Position numbers and translations under genes: made by a program. Below, piece by piece: positions 16,764 through 26,101 of a DNA stretch of 64,000 nucleotides. The notes beneath the pieces were generated by a model. The model did no database searches, was not told where the DNA came from, and was given only the letters and a program-made list of their open reading frames with translations. Origin of the DNA: Thermobispora bispora DSM 43833 (GTDB lineage Bacteria > Actinomycetota > Actinomycetes > Streptosporangiales > Streptosporangiaceae). Numbering within the stretch: the first letter of the stretch is position 1; the number at the start of each line of letters is the position of its first letter. The DNA is taken from assembly GCF_000092645.1 (NCBI RefSeq), contig NC_014165.1:2046001-2110000 (forward strand). Direction: 5' to 3'.

Positions 16764-18191
16764 TCAGAGGATGGCGCCCGGGACGTAGGCGGCGGCCTCG
16801 GGGTACCGGGCGGTGATCCGCTCGATCCGGCCGACCACCTCGGCCACCTGGGCGGACGCGGCGCCGGTGAACGAGATCCGGTCGGCGAGCAGGGCGTCGA
16901 GCTCGGACCGGCCGAGCGGGAACCGCGGGTCGGCGGCGAGCCGGTCCAGCAGATCGTTGCCCGTGCCCTCGGTGCGCATGGCGAGCGCGGCGGCCACCGC
17001 GTGCTCCTTGATGATCTCGTGCGCGGTCTCCCGGCCGACGCCGGCCCGGACCGCGGCCATGAGCATCTTCGTGGTGGCGAGGAACGGCAGGTAGCGGGCG
17101 AGCTCGGCCTCGATGACTGCGGGGAACGCGCCGAACTCGTCGAGCACGGTGAGCATGGTCTCGCACAGGCCGTCGAAGGCGAAGAACGCGTCGGGCAGGG
17201 CGACCCGGCGGACCACCGAGCAGGACACGTCCCCCTCGTTCCACTGCGCCCCGGCGAGCTCCCCGGCCATGTGGGCGTAGCCGCGCAGGATGACGGTGAG
17301 GCCGTTGACGCGCTCGCACGACCGGGTGTTCATCTTGTGCGGCATGGCCGACGACCCGACCTGGCCCTCCTTGAAGCCCTCGGTGACCAGCTCGTGGCCG
17401 GCCATGAGCCGGATCGTCGTGGCGAGCGACGACGGGGCGGCGGCGAGCTGGACCAGCGTGGTGAGCACGTCGTAGTCGAGCGAGCGCGGGTACACCTGCC
17501 CCACGCTGGTGAACCGCCGGGAGAAGCCGAGGTGCGCGGCGATCCGGTCCTCAAGCTCGGCGAGCCGCGGCTCGGAGCCGAGCAGGTCGAGCATGTCCTG
17601 GGCGGTCCCGACCGGGCCCTTGATCCCGCGCAGCGGGTAGCGCTCCAGCAGGTTCTCCAGCCGCTCGAACGCGACCAGGAGCTCGTCGGCCGCGGTGGCG
17701 AACCGCTTGCCGAGGGTGGTCGCCTGGGCGGCGACGTTGTGCGACCGCCCGGCCATCACGGTCCCGCTGTGCTCGGCGGCGAGCCGGCCGAGCCGGGCCA
17801 GCATGGCGACCACCCGGTCGCGGACGTGCAGCAGGCTCTCGCGGATCTGGAGCTGCTCGACGTTCTCGGTGAGGTCGCGCGAGGTCATGCCCTTGTGGAT
17901 GTGCTCGTGCCCGGCGAGCGCGTTGAACTCCTCGATCCGCGCCTTCACGTCGTGCCGGGTGACCCGCTCGCGCGCGGCGATGGAGGCGAGGTCGACCTGC
18001 TCGACCACCTTCTCGTAGTCGGCGATCACCTGCCCGGGCACGTCGACCCCGAGGTCGGCCTGGGCTTTGAGCACGGCCAGCCACAGTCTGCGCTCCAGCA
18101 CCACCTTGTGCTCCGGGGACCACAGGCGGGCGAGCTCGGGCGAGGCGTAACGGGTGGCGAGAACGTTCGGGATCGACGGCTTGTCACTCAC
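16764..18191 (-). CDS. purB: Adenylosuccinate lyase
   Basis: A 475-residue member of the fumarase/aspartase superfamily. It cleaves SAICAR to AICAR and adenylosuccinate to AMP in purine synthesis. The signature GSSAMPHKMN is at residues 279-288. HEHIHKGMTSRDLTEN near 95-110 and AGRSHNVAAQATTLG near 147-161 supply active-site residues. Length and motifs are normal for the long actinobacterial form. The start GTG follows TAGACT by about 8 nt. It is monocistronic, between a GNAT gene and the intergenic region upstream. Confidence 0.95.
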   Translation of the reverse strand: MSDKPSIPNVLATRYASPELARLWSPEHKVVLERRLWLAVLKAQADLGVDVPGQVIADYEKVVEQVDLASIAARERVTRHDVKARIEEFNALAGHEHIHKGMTSRDLTENVEQLQIRESLLHVRDRVVAMLARLGRLAAEHSGTVMAGRSHNVAAQATTLGKRFATAADELLVAFERLENLLERYPLRGIKGPVGTAQDMLDLLGSEPRLAELEDRIAAHLGFSRRFTSVGQVYPRSLDYDVLTTLVQLAAAPSSLATTIRLMAGHELVTEGFKEGQVGSSAMPHKMNTRSCERVNGLTVILRGYAHMAGELAGAQWNEGDVSCSVVRRVALPDAFFAFDGLCETMLTVLDEFGAFPAVIEAELARYLPFLATTKMLMAAVRAGVGRETAHEIIKEHAVAAALAMRTEGTGNDLLDRLAADPRFPLGRSELDALLADRISFTGAASAQVAEVVGRIERITARYPEAAAYVPGAIL

Positions 18192-18548
18192 GGTGGCTCA
18201 GTCTATGTGGCGATCTGTGCGGATCTGCGGAGCGGCCGGGGCGTCGCGGGGTGGTGGCGTCTCCCGGTGGCCGGCGCCCGGCCGCGCGACCGATGCCCGC
18301 CACCGGCCGCCTCGGCCGAACCGCCAGCACGCGGCGGCGGTCTCCGGGCCGCGTCGTGGTGCCGCCCGCCGCGTCCCCGCCCGGTCCGGGCGACGGCGGC
18401 GGGCGGCCGGGCCGGGACGAAGGGCCGCCGGCTCGACGATGCCGTGGGCCCGGGGGTTCGGGTCGCCCGGAAACGGGTGGGCCCGCCCACCGGGCGGCGC
18501 GGCCGGGGTGGCCGCTCGGCCGCCGGGGCGGGCGGGCCCACGCCAGGC
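18192..18548. other. Intergenic region with large hairpin
   Basis: Purine biosynthesis gene promoter at the left edge, then GC-rich sequence without a supported gene. At the right edge is a long hairpin, 18477-18541, just past the stop of the RND gene. Confidence 0.6.
18477..18541 (-). terminator. Hairpin downstream of the RND exporter gene
   Basis: GTGGGCCCGCCC (18477-18488) pairs perfectly with 18530-18541. The intervening 41 bp can form an inner GC stem. It begins 8 bp after the stop codon of the leftward RND gene. There is no T-tract. Confidence 0.6.
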
Positions 18549-21500
18549 TCACTTGGCCGGGGTGAGGGCCTCCTTGTCGTAGACCTTCACCGAGTCGTCG
18601 TCCGCCTTCTCGGGCTTCGGCGTACGGCGCATGCGCTCCTTGGTCCGCTCGACCATCGTGTAGAGGGTGGGCACGAGCACGAGGGTCAGCAGCGTGGAGG
18701 AGACCAGCCCGCCGATCACGACGATCGCCAGCGGCCGGGAGATGAAGCCGCCGGAGCCGGTCACGCCGAGCGCCATCGGGGTGAGCGCGCAGATCGTCGC
18801 GACCGCGGTCATGAGGATCGGCCGCAGGCGGCGCCGCCCGCCCTCGATGACCGCATCGACGATGCCCATGCCCTGAGCCCGGTACTGGTTGATCAGGTCG
18901 ATCAGCACGATCGCGTTGGTCACGACGATGCCGATCAGCATGAGCATGCCGATCAGCGCCGGCACGCCGAGCGCGGTGTCGGTGGCGAGCAGCAGGCCGA
19001 TGGCGCCGGTCCCGGCGAACGGGATGGAGACCAGCAGGATGAGCGGCTGGATCAGGCTGCGGAACGTCGCGACCATGATCGAGTACACGATGATGACCGC
19101 GAGCGCCATGGCCAGGAGCAGGTCGGCGAAGGCCTTCTCCATGTCGGCGCTGGCCCCGCCGATCTCCCAGGTGACGCCCTCGGGCAGCTTGAGCGACTCG
19201 AGCTTGTCCGTCACCTTCGCGGTGACCTCGCCCAGGTTGCCGGCGTCGGCGATCCCGCTGACCGTCGCGGTCCGCTCCCCGTCCTGACGGGTCACCCGGG
19301 TCGGGCCGTCGACCACGGCCACGTCGGCGACGTCGCTCAGCTTGACCATGCCGGACGCGGTGGGCAGGGCGAGGTTCCGCACCTCGGTGACGCTGGCCGG
19401 GGCGTCGCCCATGCGGAGCACGATGTCGGTGGGGCGGCCGTCCCCGTCGATGGAACCGATCGGGGTCCCGCGGAAGGCCTGGGCGACGAGCTGGCCGATC
19501 GCCGCCTCGCTCAGCCCGCGCGCCGCCGCCTTCGCCCGGTCGACCTGCACCTCGACGCGCGGCGCGCTCTCCTCCAGGTTCGACGTCACATCGCGCATGC
19601 CCTCGACCTCGGCCATGGCGTCGCGGACGGTCGTGGCCGCGGTGCGCAGCGCGTCGGCGTCGGCGCCCTTGAGGATCACCTCGATCCGGTCGCTGTTGAA
19701 CCCGCCGTGGCTCAGGCCGACGGTGACCTCCCCGATGTCCGGCACCTTCGCCAGCCGGTCCCGGAGCTCCTGCTCGATCGCGGGCGTGTCCGCGCCCTCG
19801 GCGAGCGTGATCGAGTACGTGGCCTGATCGGAACCGCCGCCCAGCCCGGCGAGCATGTCGCCGCCGCCCACCGTCACCTGGTAGGCCTCGATCCCGGGAA
19901 CCGAGCGGAGCACGTCCTCCACCTTCTTGGCGGCCTCATCGGTGACCGCGAGGTCGGTGCCCGCCGGCATGCGCTGGGTGATCTGAGTGGTGTTGTTCCC
20001 CGTGGAGTCGAGGAAGTTCGTCTTCAGCGCCGGGGTCAGCGCCATCGTCCCGGCGAACACGACCAGGCCGATGACCACCGTGGTGAGCCTCCGCCGGGTG
20101 GCGAACCGCAGGACGGGGATGTAGGCGCGCTGCAGCGGGTTCTGCAGCTCCCGGCGCTCCGCGTCCTCCCGTACGGCCTCCGCCTCCTGCGGGCTGAACC
20201 GCGGCGTCTTCAGGAACCAGTAGGCGAGCACGGGGATCACCGTGAGCGAGACCAGCAGCGACGCGAGCAGCGCCACGGTCACGGTGATCGCGAACTGGCT
20301 GAAGAGCTGGCCGACGATCCCGCCGACGAACGCGATCGGCAGGAAGACGGCGACCGTGGTCAGCGTGGAGGACGTCACAGCGCCGGCGACCTCCCGGACC
20401 GCGGTCAGGATGGCCTGCCGCTTCTCCTCACCGTAGGAGAGGTGCCGCTTGATGTTCTCGAGCACGACGATCGAGTCGTCGACGACCCGCCCGATCGCGA
20501 TCGTCAGCCCGCCGAGGGTGAGGATGTTGAGCGAGTAGTCGCGGGCCCACAGCGCGATCAGCGCGATCACCACCGACAGCGGGATCGACACCGCGGTGAC
20601 CAGCGTCGACCGCACCGAGAGCAGGAAGACCAGGATCACCACGACGGCGAAGACCAGCCCGAGCAGGCCCTCGGTGGTGAGGTCCTTGATCGAGTGCTCG
20701 ACGTACGGAGCCTGGTCGAAGACGATGGTCAGCTCCGCGGCGTCCCCCAGATCACGGGTGAGCCCGGGCAGCAGCTCCCGCACCTCGTGGGAGATCTGGA
20801 CGGCGTTGCCGTCCGGGCGCATGGTGATCGCCACACCGAGCGTGGGCTGGCCGTTCGTGCGGGTGAACGAGGTGGCGGGAGCCTCCTTCACCTCGATCGT
20901 GGCGACGTCCCCGAGCTTGACCGGCTTGACCGCCCGCGCCTTGGCCGCGGCCGCCCGCGCGGCGTCGCCGCCCGCCGTGGCCCCCGTGCTCCCGGCGGAC
21001 TGCGCACCGGGCATGAGGTACAGGTTCTTGAGGTCGTCCACGGTGCGGATGCGCTCACCGGTCTGCACGGTCAGCGCCTTGCCGTCCTTGGTGAACGAGC
21101 CGGCGGGAATCGTCACCCCGTTGGCCCGGAGCAGCTCGGGGATGGCGGTCGGCGAAAGGCCGAGCATCGCCATCTTCATCAGGTTCGGCGTGATGACGAC
21201 CTGGCGCTCCCGGGCCCCGGTCACCGAGACGTCGCGGACGCCCTCGATCGCCCGGAGCTTCGGGACCATGATCCGCTCGATCTTGCCCAGCATGGCCTGC
21301 TGATCGCCAGCCTCGGCCACGGCGATGACGAGCACCGGGATGTCGTCGGTGCTCCCGGCGATGATCTGCGGATCGACCCCCGAGGGGAGCTGGGCTTTGA
21401 TCCGGTTGACCGCCTGCTGCATCGACGCGACCGCGTCATCGATGTCGGTGCCGTAGTCGAAGGCGACCTGGATCTGCGCCAGACCCTCTTTGGAGGTCGA

Positions 21501-21746
21501 GGTGATCTCGGTCACACCCGAGATCCCCTTGAACGCGCTCTCCAGAGGCTCGGTCACCTGCTCTTCAACGATCTCCGGAGCCGCACCCGGGTACCCGGCC
21601 ACCGCGAACGCGGCGGGCAGCTCGAGCGAGGGGAAGAGCTGCTGCTTCAGGGAGGGGATCGCGAAGGCGCCGAGCACCCCCAGCGCCAGCGATATCAGCA
21701 GCACCAAAGAGCGATTGGCAAGGCTCAGCCTGGCCAGGGGATTCAT
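18549..21746 (-). CDS. RND-family efflux transporter (HAE1/AcrB-like, SwrC type)
   Basis: A 1065-residue RND pump. A first transmembrane helix (residues 12-30) is followed by a large extracytoplasmic loop. A TM2-TM6 block carries the proton-relay pair in IGRVVDDSIVVLEN (about residue 424). A second loop and a mirrored C-terminal TM block end with LIGMLMLIGIVVTNAIVLID. The length and the absence of an adaptor or outer-membrane gene match Gram-positive SwrC/YerP-like exporters of surfactants or hydrophobic drugs. A low-complexity Ala/Thr/Gly-rich insertion (about 252-272) is unusual. The ATG is preceded by AAGGAG and, further up, TAGGGT. Substrate unknown. Confidence 0.9.
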   Translation of the reverse strand: MNPLARLSLANRSLVLLISLALGVLGAFAIPSLKQQLFPSLELPAAFAVAGYPGAAPEIVEEQVTEPLESAFKGISGVTEITSTSKEGLAQIQVAFDYGTDIDDAVASMQQAVNRIKAQLPSGVDPQIIAGSTDDIPVLVIAVAEAGDQQAMLGKIERIMVPKLRAIEGVRDVSVTGARERQVVITPNLMKMAMLGLSPTAIPELLRANGVTIPAGSFTKDGKALTVQTGERIRTVDDLKNLYLMPGAQSAGSTGATAGGDAARAAAAKARAVKPVKLGDVATIEVKEAPATSFTRTNGQPTLGVAITMRPDGNAVQISHEVRELLPGLTRDLGDAAELTIVFDQAPYVEHSIKDLTTEGLLGLVFAVVVILVFLLSVRSTLVTAVSIPLSVVIALIALWARDYSLNILTLGGLTIAIGRVVDDSIVVLENIKRHLSYGEEKRQAILTAVREVAGAVTSSTLTTVAVFLPIAFVGGIVGQLFSQFAITVTVALLASLLVSLTVIPVLAYWFLKTPRFSPQEAEAVREDAERRELQNPLQRAYIPVLRFATRRRLTTVVIGLVVFAGTMALTPALKTNFLDSTGNNTTQITQRMPAGTDLAVTDEAAKKVEDVLRSVPGIEAYQVTVGGGDMLAGLGGGSDQATYSITLAEGADTPAIEQELRDRLAKVPDIGEVTVGLSHGGFNSDRIEVILKGADADALRTAATTVRDAMAEVEGMRDVTSNLEESAPRVEVQVDRAKAAARGLSEAAIGQLVAQAFRGTPIGSIDGDGRPTDIVLRMGDAPASVTEVRNLALPTASGMVKLSDVADVAVVDGPTRVTRQDGERTATVSGIADAGNLGEVTAKVTDKLESLKLPEGVTWEIGGASADMEKAFADLLLAMALAVIIVYSIMVATFRSLIQPLILLVSIPFAGTGAIGLLLATDTALGVPALIGMLMLIGIVVTNAIVLIDLINQYRAQGMGIVDAVIEGGRRRLRPILMTAVATICALTPMALGVTGSGGFISRPLAIVVIGGLVSSTLLTLVLVPTLYTMVERTKERMRRTPKPEKADDDSVKVYDKEALTPAK

Positions 21747-22396
21747 CCACCAGCTCCTTGAATCGAATTCGGGGAACGGCCCAAACCCTAACCGACCAGA
21801 TCGCCGCGCTCGTAATCGGACTGTAAGCGCAACGAACGGCCGCGCGTGCGGGGTTTCGAGCGTTCCATCGGCGGCACATGGCCCGGCTCCCGGGTGTGCT
21901 GGAGGCCCGGCCCGGTGACGAGCCCGGCACCGGGCCGGGCCGGCGCCCGGAGCGCCCGAAGGTCGCGACGGTACGGGTGCGCGCGCCGGCCGCGATCGGT
22001 CCGTGAACGAGCGCCGGCTCGCACGGGCACCGGCCCGCTACGGCGCCGCCGGACATGCTCTCCGGCGCCCGGCAACGGGCTCCGGGGTCTCCGCGGACCC
22101 GACCCGGTGAGCCGTGCCGTGCCGGCACGGCCGCCCGGTACCACGGGCTGCGATGAGACGCCGGGCCGTGCTCGGTGTCGCCCGGCGGGCGAAAGACGGC
22201 GCCGCCGCCCGGCTCGGGACGCTCACGGGGCTGAGCCCTGGGCGCGGACCCGCATCACCGGCAAAGGCGGGCATCACCGGGCCGGCCGGCATGACCGGTC
22301 CTCGTGCACGTCCGTTCGTGGAACCACCGCTCGGTGGCACCCCTGGCACGCCCGTTCCTGGGAGCCGCCGCTCGGCGGAATTCGTTCAGCGGGCCT
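21747..22396. other. Intergenic region with promoter and hairpin repeats
   Basis: The left end is the RND promoter region (TAGGGT near 21786-21791 on the complement). The middle is GC-rich without a supported gene. The right end carries the hairpin-bearing direct repeat at 22306-22380 beyond the stop of the split-barrel gene. Confidence 0.5.
22306..22380. repeat. Two 35 bp direct repeats, each with a small hairpin
   Basis: Copies 22306-22340 and 22346-22380 (period 40 bp) share GCACG-YCCGTTC-STGG. Each ends in a hairpin with the same GCTC loop: CCACC/GGTGG in the first, CCGCC/GGCGG in the second. The stem changes are compensatory (A-T to G-C), which hints that the stem matters. The location is just downstream of the leftward flavoprotein gene, so a terminator role is plausible. 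Confidence 0.6.
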
Positions 22397-22861
22397 TCAC
22401 TTACGGCGCACCACGCGGTGGCCGGAGCCTTCGCGCCACGACTCGATCACGAGCTGTTCCGTGTCGTAGTCCACGTAGGTGAGCACGGCCTCGGTGACGT
22501 CGACCCGGAACAGGTGGAAGTTCTGTCCGTGCGGGCCGCCGAACCGCTCCTTGAGCACCGGGTCGGTCACCTCCACCGCCCGTCCGGCGATCTTGGCGTC
22601 CCCGGGGTGCTCCATGCGCTCGTCCGAGGCGCTGTGGATCGCGACCCGTGGATCGCGCAGCAGATCACGGGCCTTGACCGATCCGGGCATCGACCCCAGC
22701 CACACCTCCCCGTCCGTGAACTCCACCTCCGTGCCACTGATCCTGGGCGAGCCGTCCTTGCGGAGGGTGGCCATCGTCTTGTGCTTACTGCGCCCCATGG
22801 CCGCGCGGATGTGCGCGGCGAGCTCGGGGACCTCGTGCTCGATCTCCTGCCAGGTGGCCAT
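22397..22861 (-). CDS. Pyridoxamine 5'-phosphate oxidase-like split-barrel protein
   Basis: A 154-residue FMN/F420-type split-barrel protein. Typical segments are HKTMATLRKDGSPRISGTEVEF (residues about 30-51), GEVWLGSMPGSVKARDLLRDPRVAIHS (54-80) and VEVTDPVLKERF. In actinobacteria these proteins often bind F420 or flavin and reduce or sense small molecules; the substrate is unknown. I place the start at the ATG before ATWQEIE; an ATG three codons upstream is possible. It lies alone on the minus strand, diverging from the EamA transporter gene. Confidence 0.8.
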   Translation of the reverse strand: MATWQEIEHEVPELAAHIRAAMGRSKHKTMATLRKDGSPRISGTEVEFTDGEVWLGSMPGSVKARDLLRDPRVAIHSASDERMEHPGDAKIAGRAVEVTDPVLKERFGGPHGQNFHLFRVDVTEAVLTYVDYDTEQLVIESWREGSGHRVVRRK

Positions 22862-23423
22862 GGGCGCCATGATGCCCACGGCCACCGACAGAATCCGGTC
22901 CGGTGCTCGCGGCGCTGATCTGGCGGCGCCCGGTTCCCGGCGTGTGCGGCCACCACCCGGCGGATACCCGGTGTCCGGATGCCGCGCCCGGTCACCGCTC
23001 CCCCAGGGGCGCCGGTGCGGGCACCTGCGGAAGGCGGCCCGGCGTGCCGTACGCTCCGCCCTCCGGCTCGGCGGCGGGTCGAGGGCCGCGCGAGACCACC
23101 GGTCACCGGCCCCGGTCCGAGGCGGGCGCACGCCCTCGTGCCGCCACCGCGCCGGTGCCCGCCGGCTCACCACCGCCGCCGCCACGTCGGGCGATCACTC
23201 TCGCCGATGCCCGGATCCGCGCCGGACCGCAGGTTCCGGGCACTCCGTACCGCACGGCCCGGCATGGCTCCCCTGCGCGGGCCGGACGTGCGGCGTTCCG
23301 GAACACGTCGCCACGTGCCGGCCTCCGGCACGACCCGGTGGAACGGTGGACTTCCTGGGGACGCTGTGCCGTACGTCACATGTGGTACGGCCGGGAATGT
23401 GCAGCCTACTGAACTACGTTTGC
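22862..23423. other. Intergenic region between divergent genes
   Basis: GC-rich sequence with no supported gene up to about 23340, then an AT-rich promoter zone. GCCGTAC and GTACGGC (around 23368-23392) flank CACATGTG, forming a palindromic site. The flavoprotein and EamA promoters must lie here. Confidence 0.5.
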
Positions 23424-23436
23424 AGTCTAATAGACT
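23424..23436. promoter_or_regulatory. Palindromic operator candidate
   Basis: AGTCTA-A-TAGACT is a perfect 6+1+6 palindrome 46 bp before the EamA gene start, in the AT-rich promoter zone. It has the form of a TetR/GntR/MarR-type operator, but no regulator gene is adjacent. Confidence 0.5.
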
Positions 23437-23472
23437 ACCATTGAGTGTACTTTCGTTCAATGTGTTGTACTA

Positions 23473-23479
23473 AGGAGGG
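23473..23479 (+). promoter_or_regulatory. Near-perfect ribosome binding site that fixes the GTG start
   Basis: AAGGAGG ends three bases before GTG at 23482 and supports the GTG as the start of the EamA transporter. Confidence 0.85.
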
Positions 23480-23481
23480 CT

Positions 23482-24318
23482 GTGACAGCGATCGTCTTAG
23501 CGACCACCTGCGCCATGGTCTACGGCGCCGCGGACTTCTTCGGCGGGCTCGCCACCAAGCGTTCCCGGGTGCACGCCGTCGTGGTGGTGTCGCAGCTCGC
23601 CGGGCTCGCCTTCGTCCTCGCGCTGATGCCGCTGCTGCCCGGTGAGCCCGAGCCGGCCGCGCTGCTGTGGGGCATGCTCGCCGGGCTGGCCGGCGGCGGC
23701 GGGCTGCTGCTGTTCTACCGGGCGCTGGCGACCGGAACCATGTCGGTGGTCGCCCCCATCACCGCGACGGTCTCGGCCGGCCTGCCGGTGCTGTTCGGCC
23801 TCGCCATGGGCGAGCGGCCCGGGGGGTTGGCCCTCGCGGGGATCGGGATGGCCATCATCGCCGTACTGCTGGTCAGCACGGCGCCGTCGCAGGGACCCGC
23901 CGATCGCCGGTTCGGCGCGCTCGCCGCATCGGTGATCTCCGGGGCCGGCTTCGGCGCGTTCTTCATCCTGATCGGGAACGCGCCCGAAGGCACCGGGCTG
24001 TGGCCGCTGCTCGGCGCCAGGATCGCCTCGATCGCCACGGTCGCCGCCCTCGCCCTCCTGTCCGGACGCGACCTGCGGCCCGGCCGGGGCGCGCTGCGCG
24101 CCATCCTGGTCGCCGGCGTGCTCGACATGGCCGCCAACGTACTGTACCTGTTCGCCGTGCAGCGCGGCATGCTCAGCCTGGTCGCCGTCATCGTCTCGCT
24201 CTACCCGGCCAGCACGCTGCTGCTCGCCCGGCACGTGCTCGGGGAGCGGCTCAACCCCGTGCAGATCGCCGGCGTGGGCTTCGCCCTCGGCGCGGTCACG
24301 CTGATCGCGGCGGCGTGA
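23482..24318 (+). CDS. EamA/DMT-superfamily exporter
   Basis: A 278-residue protein with ten hydrophobic helices in two EamA repeats. The first begins TCAMVYGAADFFGG and includes GLLLFYRALATGTMSVVAPITA. The second includes GVLDMAANVLYLFAVQRGMLSLVAVIVSLYPASTLLLARHVLGE, the usual end-of-repeat signature. Family members export metabolites or amino acids. An AAGGAGG site and a palindromic operator precede it, so it is probably induced by a ligand-binding regulator. It forms the first of three nearby exporters on this strand (EamA, LysE, MFS), though gaps of several hundred bases argue against a single operon. Confidence 0.87.
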   Translation: MTAIVLATTCAMVYGAADFFGGLATKRSRVHAVVVVSQLAGLAFVLALMPLLPGEPEPAALLWGMLAGLAGGGGLLLFYRALATGTMSVVAPITATVSAGLPVLFGLAMGERPGGLALAGIGMAIIAVLLVSTAPSQGPADRRFGALAASVISGAGFGAFFILIGNAPEGTGLWPLLGARIASIATVAALALLSGRDLRPGRGALRAILVAGVLDMAANVLYLFAVQRGMLSLVAVIVSLYPASTLLLARHVLGERLNPVQIAGVGFALGAVTLIAAA

Positions 24319-25007
24319 CCGGAGCCGGGCCCCGGCACGCGCACCCGGCCGGGGTGACCGCCATCCCCGATGCGGCGCTCCCCTGACCGCGCGGTACGGC
24401 ACCGCCGGCGCCGGCCGGTCGGGCCCGAGTCCCGGACGCGGGCACCGGCCGAGCTCACGATCCACCGCGGGGACATCCCGCAGCCCGAGCCCCGGGCGCA
24501 GGGCACCGGCACGGCGTCCCACCTCCACCGCGGCTCGCAGGAGCGCCTCAGGATCACCGCCCGCGGCCGTGGCGGCCGGACCGTCCGGGTCGTGGCCGTG
24601 GCCCAGATCCGGTGATGCGGCCGCCGCCCGGATCACCGTGACGGCCGCACCGTCGCGGGTGAGCCCGGCGGCGAGCCCGGTGCCGGTGCGCTCCGCCTCA
24701 CCTGTGATCGCAGAGCAGACCGGCGGCCGTGCCGGGCCCTGAGCGTGCGCCGCGCCCACGGTACGGCGCGAAGCAGATCAGTCCCGACGTGATGGACCAC
24801 CAGGAAGGGGTGACCATTGGCCCTGTTCCCCGCACCATTGCGACGGCAGGGTGAGCCCATGACCCACATCGCCCGTACCTCGACGGCCGACACCGCGGCC
24901 TGGGCCGGGACCGCGCGGCCCGGCCAGGAGCCGCTCCCCACGCGCCCGGCGGCCGTGGCCGGGCGGGAGGCGCCGGCGGGCCACCGTGTCCGGCGAGGAG
25001 GCGCGGC
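24319..25007. other. Intergenic region, possible decayed minus-strand coding remnant
   Basis: No complete gene. On the minus strand, 24440-24720 has coding-like composition and starts ITGEAERTGTGLAAGLTRDG, weakly resembling the dinucleotide-binding start of a short-chain dehydrogenase. It lacks a start codon and later SDR motifs. A short plus-strand frame (24859-25011, 50 codons) overlaps the LysE start as GTGA but has no recognisable features. Confidence 0.35.
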
Positions 25008-25616
25008 GTGAGCATCTCCTTCCTCATGACCACGCTCATCGTGGTCGCCACCCCCGGAACCGGCGTGCTCTACACGCTCTCCGCGGCGTTCTCCCAGGGC
25101 CGCAAGGCGAGCGTGATCGCCGCGCTCGGATGCACGCTCGGCAGCGTCCCGCACATGCTGGCAACGCTCACCGGCCTGGCGGCCGTGCTCCACGCGAGCG
25201 CACTGGCGTTCCAGGTCGTGAAGTACCTCGGCGTGGCCTTCCTCCTGTACCTCGCGTGGACGACGCTCCGGAAGGAGAACGCGATCCCGGTGACCGCCCG
25301 CCGGAGCGCACCGGTCTCCCCCATGCGGACGATCACCACGGCCGTGCTGATCAACCTGCTCAACCCGAAGCTCACCCTGTTCTTCCTCGCGTTCCTGCCG
25401 CAGTTCGTGAGCCCGGGCGAGCCGAATCCCGTGCTGCGCATGCTCGAGCTGAGCGCCGTCTTCATGCTGGTGTCCCTCGTGGTGTTCACGGCGTACGGCG
25501 TGTTCGCCACGGCGGTGCGCGACCGGGTGATCTCCCGGCCCCGCGTGATGGCCTGGCTGCGCCGGATCTTCGCCGGATCTTTCATCGCGCTCAGCGCCGA
25601 TCTCGCGCTGAAGTGA
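25008..25616 (+). CDS. LysE/RhtB-family amino acid exporter
   Basis: A 202-residue protein with six hydrophobic segments. The diagnostic TPGTGVLYTLSAAFSQGRKAS is at residues 15-35. The central lysine/arginine loop is followed by LINLLNPKLTLFFLAFLPQFV near 118-138, the second family hallmark. It exports amino acids or homoserine-type compounds. The GTG start follows GAGGAGG. A GT-rich repeat element begins 17 bp after the stop. Confidence 0.88.
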   Translation: MSISFLMTTLIVVATPGTGVLYTLSAAFSQGRKASVIAALGCTLGSVPHMLATLTGLAAVLHASALAFQVVKYLGVAFLLYLAWTTLRKENAIPVTARRSAPVSPMRTITTAVLINLLNPKLTLFFLAFLPQFVSPGEPNPVLRMLELSAVFMLVSLVVFTAYGVFATAVRDRVISRPRVMAWLRRIFAGSFIALSADLALK

Positions 25617-26101
25617 CCGGCCGATCGGGTGGCGTGGTTGGTGATTTAAGACGTTTTGTGGATGTTTGTTGGTGGTTGTTGGGGGTGTGACACCAAACCC
25701 GCGGCCTTTACAACGTAGATTCACTTGCGCTCCGCACTGAAAACACGTTCGAATGAACGTGTGAACCATGACGAGAGACCGCGGGCCATCCCGCACCCGC
25801 TCCGCATCCACGGCGGCGTGCCCGTGGCCGGCGGCATCCCCCGGAAGACCGTCCTGGCCGGGCGGGTCGCGATCCCCGGCCGCCACGTGCTCGCCGGAGA
25901 GCCCGGCGGGCACCACCGCCCCCCCTCCCGGACGGTCCCCGATCTCGGCCGGGCCGGCGCCGTGGTCCCCGGCGACGGCATGTCCCGCGGCCGGCCCGGC
26001 ACGCGCACCGCCTCCGGTATCACCGTCCCGGCCCTCGCCCGGCGCCCCCGGGCCCGATGATCCCGCCATCCCGATCGACCGCCCCCTTTGGAGCCACCCG
26101 C
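25617..26101. other. Intergenic region with GT-rich repeat element
   Basis: Bases 25633-25722 carry a GT-rich element ending in an AT-rich 19-mer shared with 59063-59081. ACACGTTCGAATGAACGTGT near 25741-25760 (AACACGTTCGAATGAACGTG) is a near-perfect palindrome. The remaining 25765-26101 is GC-rich leader sequence of the MFS gene without a supported gene. Confidence 0.55.
25633..25722. repeat. GT-rich dispersed repeat element, copy 1
   Basis: Starts CGTGGTTGGTGA, continues with about 50 bp almost free of C on this strand, and ends with GCCTTTACAACGTAGATTC (25704-25722). The copy at 58987-59081 has the same order: CGTGGTCGGTGA, GT-rich middle, identical 19-mer. Element lengths are 90 and 95 bp. 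Confidence 0.7.

Noticed and set aside
17001-21761. 1586-codon plus-strand open frame
   Set aside because: It is antisense to purB and the RND gene, which have complete family motifs; its product is Arg/Gly/His-rich low-complexity sequence.
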